NCBI GenBank assembly: GCA_001637315.1
Contig: LSZA01000018.1
Coordinates: 1-52,941, forward strand
Direction of reading: 5' to 3'
Source: Phormidium willei BDU 130791
GTDB lineage: Bacteria; Cyanobacteriota; Cyanobacteriia; Cyanobacteriales; Geitlerinemataceae
DNA: 52,941 bases
The translations under genes were made by a program, and so were the position numbers. The notes below the pieces were generated by a model. It was not told the DNA's origin, did not search any database, and worked only from the letters and a program-made list of their open reading frames with translations. Shown here piece by piece: positions 35,745 to 44,634 of the stretch (positions within the stretch are counted from its first letter, which is position 1; each line of letters starts with the position of its first letter).

Positions 35745-36122
35745 TTAGTCGCTGTCGGTATCCAGCTCGATTTGGGGGACTGAAAACACGCGACCGCAGA
35801 GAAAGCCAGGATTGGAGCGGGGTCTCGGGGTTTCGGGTTGGCAACATAGGGCCAGTTTCCGCATCCCCGGCATCAAATCGGCAACTTTGTTGATTAGGCG
35901 ATCGATGTCACGGCTGAGACATTCTATGTCATCATGGGTTGCGGCGACGATGAAGAAGGTTGGCTCTCCTAGGGGACTCGGGGCAAAGCCGAATTGACAG
36001 TCAGCTAGGTATTGGCCCGTTATGCCGTCAAACGCGTCGCAGAAGTAGCGTAGCAGCGTCCCATGTAGGGTTTGGGTTAGGGCGCGATCGTGAAAACTAT
36101 AGGAACTGGGTTCAGAACGCAT
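35745..36122 (-). CDS. Conserved cyanobacterial protein, unknown function
   Basis: The 125-residue protein has no signal peptide or membrane segment. Conserved-looking stretches are LRYFCDAFDGITGQYLADCQ, PLGEPTFFIVAATHDDIE and VADLMPGMRKLALCCQP. It has several cysteines, but no classic metal motif. It is convergent with galE, with stops 6 bp apart. An inverted repeat (ATCATCC-T-GGATGAT, 36152-36166) lies about 30 bp before its start. I do not recognise the family. Confidence 0.6.
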   Translation of the reverse strand: MRSEPSSYSFHDRALTQTLHGTLLRYFCDAFDGITGQYLADCQFGFAPSPLGEPTFFIVAATHDDIECLSRDIDRLINKVADLMPGMRKLALCCQPETPRPRSNPGFLCGRVFSVPQIELDTDSD

Positions 36123-36459
36123 GGTTGGGGTCCTCGGTGGGGTGAATTCGGATCATCCTGGATGATAGGTTGATGCCGTCAGGTGTTTGATGGAGACCTT
36201 ATGGGTCAGACATCTGGTGTATACATCTAGTGTGCCTAATAATAAGGATGGTTTCTATGATTAGGATCTATGACCCCACGCGATCGTTAACAGTTCCCGC
36301 AGCGATCGCTATCATGTTGGGGGGCGATCGCGATCAACATCGAGGGTGCGGCTAGGTCTGAGCCAGATCGGGGTTGATAGGATGGAACGGCATTGGACTG
36401 GCGATCGCCGATCAATCTTCGTCAACTCAAGGAAGGGATCGTTTAAGGAGTTACGCGAA
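36123..36459. promoter_or_regulatory. Divergent intergenic region upstream of the sulfotransferase gene
   Basis: This 337-bp stretch holds the inverted repeat at 36152-36166, a mixed AT-rich part around 36200-36260 that could hold promoters, and three HIP1-type octamers or near copies at about 36300-36410. A clear Shine-Dalgarno AAGGAG (36445-36450) sits 9 bp before the ATG at 36460. The frame is open upstream to 36346, but that part looks untranslated. Confidence 0.5.
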
Positions 36460-37413
36460 ATGATGCAAAAATCAGTTGTTTTTATTATTGGGATTGGTCG
36501 TTCTGGCTCGACGTTAATGGATTTAATGTTAGGGAGTCACCCACGTGCGTTCTCGTTGGGAGAAATTAGTAAGTTACCGGATTTTGTTAGACGCGGCAAG
36601 CGGCTCTGTATGTTGGAGGATAGCCGCTTTTGGGAGGAACAGTTTACGGAGACGGAACGACAGGATTTAGCCCGAGGCATGAGTGGACATCGGCTCCATC
36701 GCCATATTCCCCTCAAGCTCGAACGTTGGGTGCGGGGTTGGCTGGGCAATGATGCGATTCTCAATCCCTATAGTCGCCTGTTTGAGAAGATTGATGCTGA
36801 TGTTTTGGTTGACTCAAGTAAGTATTTTTCTTGGCTCAATCAACGCTTAGCGGCACGGGAGTTTCAGCAGCAGTGGTTACGGCCGTTCTTGATTCATATG
36901 GTTCGGGATGGACGAGCGGTGGTCAATTCTTATTTACGGATTTATCCTGATAAGGGGATTGAGTGGTTAACCCAACATTGGTTAAATGAGTTGGAGAAGA
37001 AAAAACAGCTTTACGATCGCCATCCCAGCGATCGCAAAATGACGGTTCACTATGAGGCGTTGGCCTCCGATCCCGAGGCGACGCTCAAAGAGGTTTGTGA
37101 TCTCATTGGTCTTGAGTTTACGCCGGATATGATTGAGTATTGGACACACCCTCATCATCATGTGGCCGGGAGTCGTGGCACCAATTCAATGATTGCCAAG
37201 TATCGAGGTCAAAAGGCTCGACAACCGCTCGAAACGGCTCATGGTGATTATTATGACAAGATTGATTTTGAGATTAAGTTGGATCTGCGTTGGCGGGGGG
37301 AACTCTCGCCGGAAAATTTAGCGGTGTTTGAGCGGATGGCCGGCGATCGCAATCGTCCGTTTGCCTGGCCCCGCGATGGAGAAACGGCTCCCCCGAGTGG
37401 ATTAGGGGCGTAG
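36460..37413 (+). CDS. Sulfotransferase family protein
   Basis: The 317-residue protein has the PAPS-binding loop VFIIGIGRSGSTLMDLMLGS near the N-terminus and the 3'-phosphate region FLIHMVRDGRAVVNSYL. The late block MTVHYEALASDPEATLKEVC is typical of the Sulfotransfer_3 type. It would transfer sulfate from PAPS to a glycan or other acceptor; cysQ in this window would remove the PAP by-product, though it is 10 kb away. The ATG at 36460 follows AAGGAG with 9-bp spacing. The 3' end overlaps the convergent transferase gene by 12 bp. Confidence 0.88.
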   Translation: MMQKSVVFIIGIGRSGSTLMDLMLGSHPRAFSLGEISKLPDFVRRGKRLCMLEDSRFWEEQFTETERQDLARGMSGHRLHRHIPLKLERWVRGWLGNDAILNPYSRLFEKIDADVLVDSSKYFSWLNQRLAAREFQQQWLRPFLIHMVRDGRAVVNSYLRIYPDKGIEWLTQHWLNELEKKKQLYDRHPSDRKMTVHYEALASDPEATLKEVCDLIGLEFTPDMIEYWTHPHHHVAGSRGTNSMIAKYRGQKARQPLETAHGDYYDKIDFEIKLDLRWRGELSPENLAVFERMAGDRNRPFAWPRDGETAPPSGLGA

Positions 37414-38325
37414 ACGCTTGGAAAACTGTTTGAGGCGATCGAGCCACTGACGAGGTAGGGAGGGGGCTGACGGGGCGATCGCCGGACGTTCTGGAATCTC
37501 TTCTCCGAGATAGCGGTAATGTTCCCAGATATCCCAATAGGGACAGCCGGGTGCAATCCGCACTCCGGCCCAATGGAGATATTGTAAGGGTTGTCCGGTT
37601 TTCGAGTCGATGAGGCGATCGCCCTCCCGATAGAAATGAGGACTTCTGGCCCAACTTCCGGCGGCTTTTTCGGGACAACGAACCAGGTTGAAGCGTCGCT
37701 GAATTCGTTTCAGAACCAGATAGTTGAAAATTGGCTGATCTGTTGTTTTTTTGGAAAAATCAAAGTAATCGGGATGCTTGGCACATTCAGCAAAGGTGTC
37801 ATACAAGTCTTCTAGGGAAAATAAGCCCTTCTTGGAAGCCCACCAACCACTATTAAAAACATCTTGTAAATCCGCTTCTGTAAATACCCCATCTTCTAAA
37901 ACTCTAGGGGTAAATACATTCGAGATCCCATTGGTATATTGATAGTCACAGCACAAAAAGTCGGCGTTGTCAAGATAACTGAGATTATTAAAAATTTTCT
38001 CAAAAACAACAATATCAACGTCAATATATAAAAATCTTTCAAACGGGCCAAACCAACAAGCTTGCTTCCGTTGTTTATTGGGGGTATTAAAGAAACCACG
38101 ACCAAAAATTTCATGCAGCTTGAGACATAACTCATCAACAAACTGCAAATCCTCAAAGCGTTCAACACCAAACGGCTGAGCCGCCTCTAAAACGCGCTCA
38201 TAGTTAGCATCAAACGGAATTAGAATAATGGGGGTATCTTGATCGTAATGGCGCAGACTCTTTAAGAAGGCGATCGTTTGCTCGATCACCTTATCATTGG
38301 CGACGATATAAATTCCATCGGTCAT
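37402..38325 (-). CDS. Npun_R2821/Npun_R2823-type glycosyltransferase-like protein
   Basis: The 307-residue protein has a nucleotide-sugar transferase-like fold: DGIYIVANDKVIEQTIAFLK, a DxD-like motif in RFLYIDVDIVVFEKI, then FLCCDYQYTNGISNVFTP, FNSGWWASKKGLFSLEDLYD and DQPIFNYLVLKR. This agrees with a cyanobacterial family named after Nostoc punctiforme genes and related to GT8/capsule enzymes. The start ATG follows GAGGAAAT. It is convergent with the sulfotransferase, and both may act on the same surface glycan. Confidence 0.82.
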   Translation of the reverse strand: MTDGIYIVANDKVIEQTIAFLKSLRHYDQDTPIILIPFDANYERVLEAAQPFGVERFEDLQFVDELCLKLHEIFGRGFFNTPNKQRKQACWFGPFERFLYIDVDIVVFEKIFNNLSYLDNADFLCCDYQYTNGISNVFTPRVLEDGVFTEADLQDVFNSGWWASKKGLFSLEDLYDTFAECAKHPDYFDFSKKTTDQPIFNYLVLKRIQRRFNLVRCPEKAAGSWARSPHFYREGDRLIDSKTGQPLQYLHWAGVRIAPGCPYWDIWEHYRYLGEEIPERPAIAPSAPSLPRQWLDRLKQFSKRLRP

Positions 38326-38403
38326 GGGGATTTCCTCATCGATAGGAGTATTCTGAGAAGAATCGAGAGTTGACAGTTAGTTGACAGTGAAACCTGAACT
38401 TAA

Positions 38404-38430
38404 CAGCGATCCAACCGCCTTGGATCGCTG
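38404..38430 (-). terminator. Hairpin downstream of the LCP gene
   Basis: CAGCGATCCAA (38404-38414) pairs perfectly with TTGGATCGCTG (38420-38430) around CCGCC. It lies 19 bp after the LCP stop on the minus strand. The following sequence there is TTAAGTTC, a weak T-run. Confidence 0.7.
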
Positions 38431-38448
38431 CGTCAAGCTAAAGCCGCG

Positions 38449-39852
38449 CTACCACAAATCCGAACGTAGATAAGCACCTTGCTGTTCGAGCCAATCGCGC
38501 CCGAGCTGGATGGTAATATCCGAATGGAGAACCCCCGTACTTTCAACGCGGACTTCCCCCAAACCCAGAGAACGATTGACTTCTAAGGCACTATCGCGAT
38601 CGCCCCCCTGGGCAATAATCCGCGTTTCCCGTAGAGGTTGTTGCCAATCCTGAGCCAGATAAACATTACGATACCCAGCATCCCACAGTTTATCAATCAG
38701 AGCATCCACCGCCTCCGGCTCTTCGGTACTATCTTGAATGGCAATCCGTAAATAGCGCGGATCAGCACGCCAGGCCTGAGTCGGTTGAGACGATCGCCCA
38801 AAATGCTCCGCCACCATATGATCAATTTGAGCATAATTGGGAATCCAATAACTCAACTCCGTCGGCGTTTGTGGGTTACGAAAGTCTCCCGGAAGCAGTA
38901 GCATCTGGGCATTCTCGCGGCTGGTTTGACTTGCAAAATTGAGCAGGGCCACCAACTCCTCGACACTGAGATTGGTATCGACATAATCCTGAATCGTTGA
39001 CAAAATGCGAGGCAGACGGACCAAGGTGCGAGGACTCAACGCCTGCTCAATCAAGGCTCGCATCAAGATTTGCTGCCGTTGAATGCGCCCAATATCGCCC
39101 ATCCCATCATGGCGAAACGTCAAAAATTGCAACGCTTCATTCCCTGTCAACCGTTGTTCCCCGGCTTTGAGATCAATGTAAAGATGTTGGGTATTATCGG
39201 TATATTGCATGTCCTGGGGAACATTAACCCGCACTCCCCCCAACACATCAATGAGCTTTTCCACCCCTTGGATATTGACCCGGAGATAGCGATCAATACC
39301 AACGCCACCGAGGAGATCACTCACCGTCCGAGCGCTTAACGCGGGTCCTCCTTCCCGATTGGCTTCGTTAATTTTTTGGTCTCCATAGCCATCAATCCAG
39401 GTTAGGGTATCCCGAGGAATCGACAGGAGCGTTAAATTTTGATCTTGAGGTTCAAAGCGAGCCAGCATCATGCTGTCCGAGAGTCCGTCGAGGGAGTTGA
39501 CGAGGGGATCATGTCCCGAGGGCCTCAAAGACCCGCCGACATCAGAACTGAGGACTTTGGTGCCGAGAATGAGGATGTTCACCGGACGGGTGAGTTCCGG
39601 AATCCGCATATTGGAGATGGCTAAATCTTCGTCGCTGAAGATGCCGCGATCTTCAGGACGAATCCGGGTTTGCATCAACGGCGTACTCGATAGGGAGACC
39701 GCCAGCAAGGCCCCGGCTGTGGCCGACAGCATGGCGACACCACTGAGTCCTAAGCCTAACCACAGCCAGCCGAACCCCGAACGGTTGAGTTTCCCCTGGG
39801 GGTTAGGGGATTGGGATGGAGATATTCGCTCTTGATGATTCTGTGCTGACAC
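38449..39852 (-). CDS. LytR-CpsA-Psr (LCP) family protein
   Basis: The protein of about 467 residues is a cell-envelope ligase type that attaches glycans to peptidoglycan. A cytoplasmic polar tail precedes one membrane helix (WLWLGLGLSGVAMLSATAGA). The LCP domain has PVNILILGTKVL, LTLLSIPRDTLTWIDGYGDQ, KINEANREGG and EALQFLTFRHDGMGDIGRIQ, with the conserved arginines. A LytR_C domain follows (about 355-465). The GTG at 39852 is chosen because GAGGAA lies 5 bp before it; a TTG at 39870 is less likely. Confidence 0.92.
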   Translation of the reverse strand: MSAQNHQERISPSQSPNPQGKLNRSGFGWLWLGLGLSGVAMLSATAGALLAVSLSSTPLMQTRIRPEDRGIFSDEDLAISNMRIPELTRPVNILILGTKVLSSDVGGSLRPSGHDPLVNSLDGLSDSMMLARFEPQDQNLTLLSIPRDTLTWIDGYGDQKINEANREGGPALSARTVSDLLGGVGIDRYLRVNIQGVEKLIDVLGGVRVNVPQDMQYTDNTQHLYIDLKAGEQRLTGNEALQFLTFRHDGMGDIGRIQRQQILMRALIEQALSPRTLVRLPRILSTIQDYVDTNLSVEELVALLNFASQTSRENAQMLLLPGDFRNPQTPTELSYWIPNYAQIDHMVAEHFGRSSQPTQAWRADPRYLRIAIQDSTEEPEAVDALIDKLWDAGYRNVYLAQDWQQPLRETRIIAQGGDRDSALEVNRSLGLGEVRVESTGVLHSDITIQLGRDWLEQQGAYLRSDLW

Positions 39853-39932
39853 GGAATTCCTCACACACAAATAGATTGGACGAGTCGCGATGGTTTCGGG
39901 CTATAAACGGGGGTAGATGCTATGGGAGTGGG

Positions 39933-40274
39933 TTAGGGGAGGCGATCGCTCAAGTCGCCAATTCCTGGCAACCATAAGGATTTCCCCTGAGACAAGCGCA
40001 CCATTAGCCCAAAACACATCAAAAAATAGGTGGTTGTCCAGAGACTGCCGCCAATGAGAACCGGGAGGGAGCCAAGTTCTGTGGTTTGAGCGGCAGTGCC
40101 AAACAAAATGTAACCTGAAAGCCACAGGAACGCCAGGGTTATCGCTAAGCGGCTAATGGCCAACTCTTGAGCCGATCCTTGCTGACGATAGAGTCGCCAC
40201 CAGGCCGGGAAGAAGCCAAAGACGGGAACCAGGGTGAAGTAAAACGAGGCAGATTTCATAATCAGGAGACCCAA
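39933..40274 (-). CDS. Small membrane protein, unknown function
   Basis: The product of up to 113 residues has three hydrophobic segments: ASFYFTLVPVFGFFPAWW, ITLAFLWLSGYILFGTAA and PVLIGGSLWTTTYFLMCFGL. The ATG at 40259 (MKSASFYF) is an alternative start five codons in. It is 18 bp after the subtilase gene on the same strand and probably co-transcribed. I do not recognise the family. Confidence 0.65.
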   Translation of the reverse strand: MGLLIMKSASFYFTLVPVFGFFPAWWRLYRQQGSAQELAISRLAITLAFLWLSGYILFGTAAQTTELGSLPVLIGGSLWTTTYFLMCFGLMVRLSQGKSLWLPGIGDLSDRLP

Positions 40275-40292
40275 AGAACAGGAGGGATGCCG

Positions 40293-41948
40293 CTAGGCGT
40301 CGGGAACCGTCCACCAGGCGATCGCATAGTCTTGATTTGGCTCATTGACTTGACGGTTGTAGACCACGCGCAGTTTATAGCGTCCCTGACGGGGGACGGC
40401 GGCGAAGAGATGTTCGAGACTATCGACGTCGCTGGTTGACGCGGCAATGGCTTGGTTGATGTCGTCAGAGTCAACGGCCATGAGATAGAGGTTCAAGTCA
40501 TTTAAGCCGCGATCGCGAAACCCCTCGTTTATATCGTAGCGACCATCACCATTGCGGTCTTCGAGATCAACCTGACGATCCCAGGTGAGCGTGGCGCTGA
40601 CATAGCTATTGGCCATCAGAGGCGCGTCAAGGATGTAGTCTTGAACCGTGTTTTGGCCCGAACTTTGACCCGGATTGGCGCCTAGGCGAGCAAAGTCCCA
40701 ACCGATGGCCGGAACTGGCTCCCTAGCCGGCCACTGTCCTGGACGAAACTGCTCATAGGCCCGGTACGCGTTGAGATGGCCGGTTCCCATATCCCGATGT
40801 ACAGGAACCTGAGGATTGCGGTAGGCTTCGGAGGTGAGCCAGTTTCCGCCTTGCTTGTCGCCGATGGTGCGGGTCATTCCTTGAAGTCGTCCATCGCCGA
40901 CATCCTGAATTTTATCAGCCGCGTTGAGGATGACGGCTTTCATGACTTGATGTTGTCGAGCGTCGAGGCTCCAATGGGGGGCATGGTCTTGTAGCTGGCG
41001 ATCGCCATATTCTTGTAACAGAGCCACCGTTCCCACCACATGAGGCGAGGCAAAACTGGTTCCGGTACTGGGAAACACCTCTCCGTTTTGACTGAGCAGA
41101 TTCACATCCCGGCCGGGGGCTAATAAACTTACCAACAGTCGCCCATCGATGTTCGTTTCGAGGCCCACATAGCGATCGAACACCCCCTCAAAGACATTAC
41201 CTAAACTCGATACATCCACTTGGTCGTAAATGCCACTATGCGCCTGACTGGAGCCGACGTTAATGCCGTTGTAGTTGTCTGTGGGGATGGGAATACCCCC
41301 TTGTCCTTGGTTTCCGGCAATGACATAAAGGGTATTGTGGTGGCTGGCGGACCAGTCAATACAGAGCGTCAGTAAGGCATTACCGTCGAGAACTGCGTCA
41401 GAACGAGGATCGAGCCAGAGAGGTTCTCCAAAACTGAAGTTCACGGCTCGCACGTCATTGCTATTTTGCTCGGCGACGTGTTGGGTGGCTAGACAATGTT
41501 GGCCTTGACGATTCCCGCCGCGATCGGGGGAGGTGGCGCTGGAGTAGAGCCGGGCTTCGGGAGCCACACCCCGCCGTTGTTTATGATGGCTGACCATGAC
41601 ACTGGCCACCCCGTGAGCGTGAGCATCCACATGACTTCCAGAGACGGCGGGGCGATCGCGTAGGAAGACTCCAGCCGGTTCTGGGGCGCGCTCGTCGTCT
41701 GGGGGAACGCCTTTATCGATGCCAAATTGACCGGGACGACCGATTTCAACCTGTCCAATGGCAATTTTGCGCCCTAGCAGGTGATGGGGGGCTTCATGGA
41801 GCCGCTGGGCTTGAATGCCGCCCTCTCCGGTCGAGGATGTGGCTTGAAGGGGGGCGAACCAACCTAGGGCGATCGCTAGGGTCATTCCTAGAGTCATTCC
41901 TAGGGTGAATCGGGTCAAAATACGTCTGATACGAATACGATCAGCCAA
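40293..41948 (-). CDS. Secreted S8 (subtilisin-like) serine peptidase with Glu in place of Asp
   Basis: The 551-residue protein has a signal peptide (basic RIRIRR, then a hydrophobic LGMTLGMTLAIALGW). The peptidase domain shows HAHGVASVM with His112, the oxyanion asparagine in VIAGNQGQ (Asn213) and GTSFASPHVVGTVALL with Ser298. The first triad position reads IAIGQVEIGRPG, so Glu68 stands where Asp is usual. A C-terminal beta-rich part (about 430-550) may be a P/pre-peptidase-like domain, with a DRNGDGRYD calcium-type motif. The likely start is TTG at 41948, with GGAG 7 bp upstream. Confidence 0.87.
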   Translation of the reverse strand: MADRIRIRRILTRFTLGMTLGMTLAIALGWFAPLQATSSTGEGGIQAQRLHEAPHHLLGRKIAIGQVEIGRPGQFGIDKGVPPDDERAPEPAGVFLRDRPAVSGSHVDAHAHGVASVMVSHHKQRRGVAPEARLYSSATSPDRGGNRQGQHCLATQHVAEQNSNDVRAVNFSFGEPLWLDPRSDAVLDGNALLTLCIDWSASHHNTLYVIAGNQGQGGIPIPTDNYNGINVGSSQAHSGIYDQVDVSSLGNVFEGVFDRYVGLETNIDGRLLVSLLAPGRDVNLLSQNGEVFPSTGTSFASPHVVGTVALLQEYGDRQLQDHAPHWSLDARQHQVMKAVILNAADKIQDVGDGRLQGMTRTIGDKQGGNWLTSEAYRNPQVPVHRDMGTGHLNAYRAYEQFRPGQWPAREPVPAIGWDFARLGANPGQSSGQNTVQDYILDAPLMANSYVSATLTWDRQVDLEDRNGDGRYDINEGFRDRGLNDLNLYLMAVDSDDINQAIAASTSDVDSLEHLFAAVPRQGRYKLRVVYNRQVNEPNQDYAIAWWTVPDA

Positions 41949-42102
41949 GGCTCTGCTCCTAATACAAATCGGGAAATCGGCTTGCTCAATCTTAATTTTT
42001 TGGCGATCGCCAAAAATTGTCGGGGATTATGCCCACGTTTTTTGTTAAACTTTAATTAAATTCTGTATCAAACGCAACACACAAAATCGAGGAACTTGCC
42101 AC

Positions 42103-42810
42103 ATGGCAACATTAAACTCTGAAAAATCTACAGTTATTGCTCCTTCAATCTTATCAGCCGATTTTAGTCGTCTGGGTGAACAGGTCAAAGCCGTTGACGA
42201 AGCCGGTGCAGACTGGATTCACGTGGATGTGATGGACGGTCGCTTCGTTCCCAACATTACCATTGGTCCGTTAATCGTCGATGCCCTGCGTCCGGTGACG
42301 AAGAAGCCTCTGGATGTTCACCTGATGATCGTCGAACCCGAGAAGTATGTCGAAGACTTCGCCAAAGCGGGTGCTGACATTATCTCGGTTCATGCTGAGC
42401 ATAACGCCTCGCCCCACCTGCACCGCACTCTCGGCCAAATTCGTGAACTCGGCAAGCAAGCCGGCGTGGTGTTGAATCCCGGTACACCGCTCGAACTCAT
42501 CGAGTATGTTCTGGAATTGTGCGACTTGGTGTTGATTATGAGCGTCAACCCCGGTTTCGGCGGCCAAAGCTTCATTCCGGAAGTGGTCCCCAAAATCCGT
42601 AAACTGCGTCAAATGTGTAACGATCGCGGCCTCGATCCCTGGATTGAAGTCGATGGTGGCCTCAAACCGGCCAACGCTTGGCAAGTGCTAGATGCCGGCG
42701 CTAATGCCATTGTGGCGGGTTCGGCGGTGTTCAAGGCACCCGATTACGCTGAGGCGATCGAAGGCATCCGCAACAGCAAGGCTCCCTCTCCAGAAATGGC
42801 GACGGTTTAA
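42103..42810 (+). CDS. rpe: Ribulose-phosphate 3-epimerase
   Basis: This 235-residue TIM-barrel enzyme of the Calvin and pentose phosphate cycles interconverts ribulose 5-phosphate and xylulose 5-phosphate. It has [20 protein letters not shown], the metal/acid site [43 protein letters not shown] and [26 protein letters not shown] precedes the ATG with suitable spacing. Its terminator lies inside the 3' end of the convergent M48 gene. Confidence 0.98.
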   Translation: MATLNSEKSTVIAPSILSADFSRLGEQVKAVDEAGADWIHVDVMDGRFVPNITIGPLIVDALRPVTKKPLDVHLMIVEPEKYVEDFAKAGADIISVHAEHNASPHLHRTLGQIRELGKQAGVVLNPGTPLELIEYVLELCDLVLIMSVNPGFGGQSFIPEVVPKIRKLRQMCNDRGLDPWIEVDGGLKPANAWQVLDAGANAIVAGSAVFKAPDYAEAIEGIRNSKAPSPEMATV

Positions 42811-42829
42811 CGGCTAGCGCTTTCAATGT

Positions 42830-43744
42830 TCATCCAGATGGCCCCTCAGTTCGTGACGAGTCTGAGGGGTTTTCATCGCAAGTCAAGTTGGCACAGGCTA
42901 ACCCAGGGGGAACGGGGGTTATCTCTCCCGTCATGGGCCATCCTTGTTCGGCGGCGATCGCCCTGAGATGTTCAATGCGCTTTTCGGTGAGGGGGTGGGT
43001 TTGGAAATACTCAGAAGCTCGGATCAGTCCTTCTGGAAATGCCTCCTTCCTCTGTGCTAAACGTCTGAAAAAGTCTAAACTGTTGTCTCCATGACCGTAA
43101 TGGCGAACCACCGATTCTAAGCCATATTCATCGGCACGATATTCCTGAGCGCGGCTATAATTGAGACTGTTGAGGTTGAGGGCATAGCCAATCACATCTG
43201 GGCCACTCCCTTGATGACCGAGATTCAGAACCATGCTTCCGAGGAGTACAAAAATTCCCCGTCCTAAACTTTTTAAGCCATCTCGTGCCGATAAATGACC
43301 CAACTCATGGCTAAGAACAAAGGCCAACTCGTTTTCAGATTCAACTTGTTCTAAGAACGCCGTTGTCACAAACAATTGTCCCCCGGCTAAAGCCGCTGCA
43401 TTGACGAGGTCCGTCTCTACGAGATTGAGCGTCAACGGGATGTCTGCTAAGTCTCCTGGATGACGTAATTCCTCTAGTAACTCCGAGAGATAGGCCGGTC
43501 GAGTATCGTCTTGAATTAGCTCGCCACCGAGTTGAGGTGCAACGGCGGGTGCTAACATTTCTCCGATACGAATATCTTGCTGGGGACTCAGTTGGGGGAC
43601 AACCCAATCGACGGCTAAGCCTAAGATGAAATAAATGACGAGCGTGAGGCTAATAATGACGCCAAGTAAATAGGCAAAATCAATCAAAGGATTGACATTA
43701 GAAACATTGACCTCTTCGGTGATGGCTTTCGGTTTAAATCTCAT
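42830..43744 (-). CDS. M48 family metalloprotease
   Basis: The protein of about 304 residues has one N-terminal membrane helix (FAYLLGVIISLTLVIYFILG). The zinc site is FVLSHELGHLSARDG, with the third ligand Glu in YSRAQEYRADEYGLE. A further helix-like segment follows the HExxH (FVLLGSMVLNLGHQG). The tail has QTHPLTEKRIEHLRAI, typical of the family. The ATG at 43744 is preferred over a TTG at 43768. The last 15 residues are encoded over the rpe terminator. Likely a membrane-anchored protease for protein quality control. Confidence 0.9.
   Translation of the reverse strand: MRFKPKAITEEVNVSNVNPLIDFAYLLGVIISLTLVIYFILGLAVDWVVPQLSPQQDIRIGEMLAPAVAPQLGGELIQDDTRPAYLSELLEELRHPGDLADIPLTLNLVETDLVNAAALAGGQLFVTTAFLEQVESENELAFVLSHELGHLSARDGLKSLGRGIFVLLGSMVLNLGHQGSGPDVIGYALNLNSLNYSRAQEYRADEYGLESVVRHYGHGDNSLDFFRRLAQRKEAFPEGLIRASEYFQTHPLTEKRIEHLRAIAAEQGWPMTGEITPVPPGLACANLTCDENPSDSSRTEGPSG
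42842..42873 (+). terminator. Rho-independent terminator of rpe
   Basis: CCCCTCAG (42842-42849) pairs with CTGAGGGG (42862-42869), followed by TTTT. It lies 31 bp after the rpe stop and within the last codons of the opposite-strand protease gene. Confidence 0.88.
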
Positions 43745-43780
43745 CTTTAACGATGACGTGAAGTCCAATATACGCCCAGT

Positions 43781-44221
43781 CTAACGAATCGCTGTTCCAT
43801 AGGCAATGATTTCGATCGCGCCGATCCCCCCTTGTCGTTTACCACCAATGGTACTGGTTTCATAACGGACGTTGAGAACCTCTGTTGCTCCCCAGGCGAT
43901 CGCCTGTTCTTTAACTCGTAATAAGGCTTCCCGACGACCTCGATCTAAAAGGCTTTCATAGCTTAGCACTCGCCCTCCCCAAAGATTTCGCAAGGCCATA
44001 ACAAAGGTTTTAAAATAGTCCGAGGCGATGACAACTTCCCCAACAAAGAGTTGAGAGTCTGAGGCTTGGGGAAGGGGTTGTTTCGCCCCAAAGGAGGAAA
44101 TGGCCAATGATAAGGTTTCCTGTTCCCGCTTTTGAATGTCTTTGTAATGCTTCTTTTCCGCTAAAACCCCAAAAAAGTAGCCAACACTCAGCAAGATGAC
44201 AAAGATAATGAGTTCTTCCAT
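43781..44221 (-). CDS. YbjQ family protein with N-terminal membrane anchor
   Basis: The 146-residue protein has an N-terminal helix (LIIFVILLSVGYFFGVLA), a charged linker (KKHYKDIQKREQE), then a YbjQ/DUF74 domain from about residue 60. That domain has VASDYFKTFVMALRNLWGG, SYESLLDRGRREALLRVKEQ, ATEVLNVRYETSTIGG and GAIEIIAYGTAI. YbjQ domains form ring-like oligomers; their role is unproven. It lies 18 bp after a second YbjQ gene and 36 bp before the M48 gene, probably one operon. Confidence 0.88.
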   Translation of the reverse strand: MEELIIFVILLSVGYFFGVLAEKKHYKDIQKREQETLSLAISSFGAKQPLPQASDSQLFVGEVVIASDYFKTFVMALRNLWGGRVLSYESLLDRGRREALLRVKEQAIAWGATEVLNVRYETSTIGGKRQGGIGAIEIIAYGTAIR

Positions 44222-44239
44222 AATACCCTGGGGCTAACC

Positions 44240-44554
44240 TTAACGAACTAAAACCGCTGTACCATAGGCGAAAATTTCAGCGGCCCCTTGAGCTACTGAA
44301 GACGTGGAAAAGCGAATGTTGACAATCGCATTAGCATTCAGTTGTTTGGCTTGTAACACCATGCGATCCATCGCCTCTTGACGGGCTTCATTGAGGAGAT
44401 CGGTATAGCCTTTTAACTCCCCACCCACCAAGTTTTTGAAACTCGCACCAATATCACGACCCACATTTTTAGCGCGAACAGTACTTCCCTGAACAATTCC
44501 ATAATGTTCCAGGACTTCTTTTCCGGGGACTCCTTCCAATGTTGTCAAAATCAT
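44240..44554 (-). CDS. YbjQ family protein
   Basis: The protein of 104 residues from the ATG at 44554 is a stand-alone YbjQ domain: MILTTLEGVPGKEVLEHYG, VRAKNVGRDIGASFKNLVGG, YTDLLNEARQEAMDRMVLQA, NANAIVNIRFSTSSVAQGAA and EIFAYGTAVLVR. The spacing and motifs match YbjQ proteins closely. An upstream in-frame start at 44581 would add nine residues not seen in the family. It pairs with the membrane-anchored paralogue downstream. Confidence 0.92.
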   Translation of the reverse strand: MILTTLEGVPGKEVLEHYGIVQGSTVRAKNVGRDIGASFKNLVGGELKGYTDLLNEARQEAMDRMVLQAKQLNANAIVNIRFSTSSVAQGAAEIFAYGTAVLVR

Positions 44555-44634
44555 GGCTGTTTTAAAATAAATGGAAGTCAACAGGGTGAGATGTCAGACA
44601 TCCCACCCAAGAGAGAATTTTAGCAGCGTTGAGA

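Noticed and set aside
36346-36459. 38-residue N-terminal extension of the sulfotransferase
   Set aside because: A strong AAGGAG at 36445-36450 points to the ATG at 36460, and the PAPS loop normally lies near the N-terminus.
39853-39870. CCTCACAC-like string before the LCP gene as a possible Yfr1 small RNA
   Set aside because: The exact Yfr1 core with flanking stem-loops is absent; the string is the complement of the gene's own start region.
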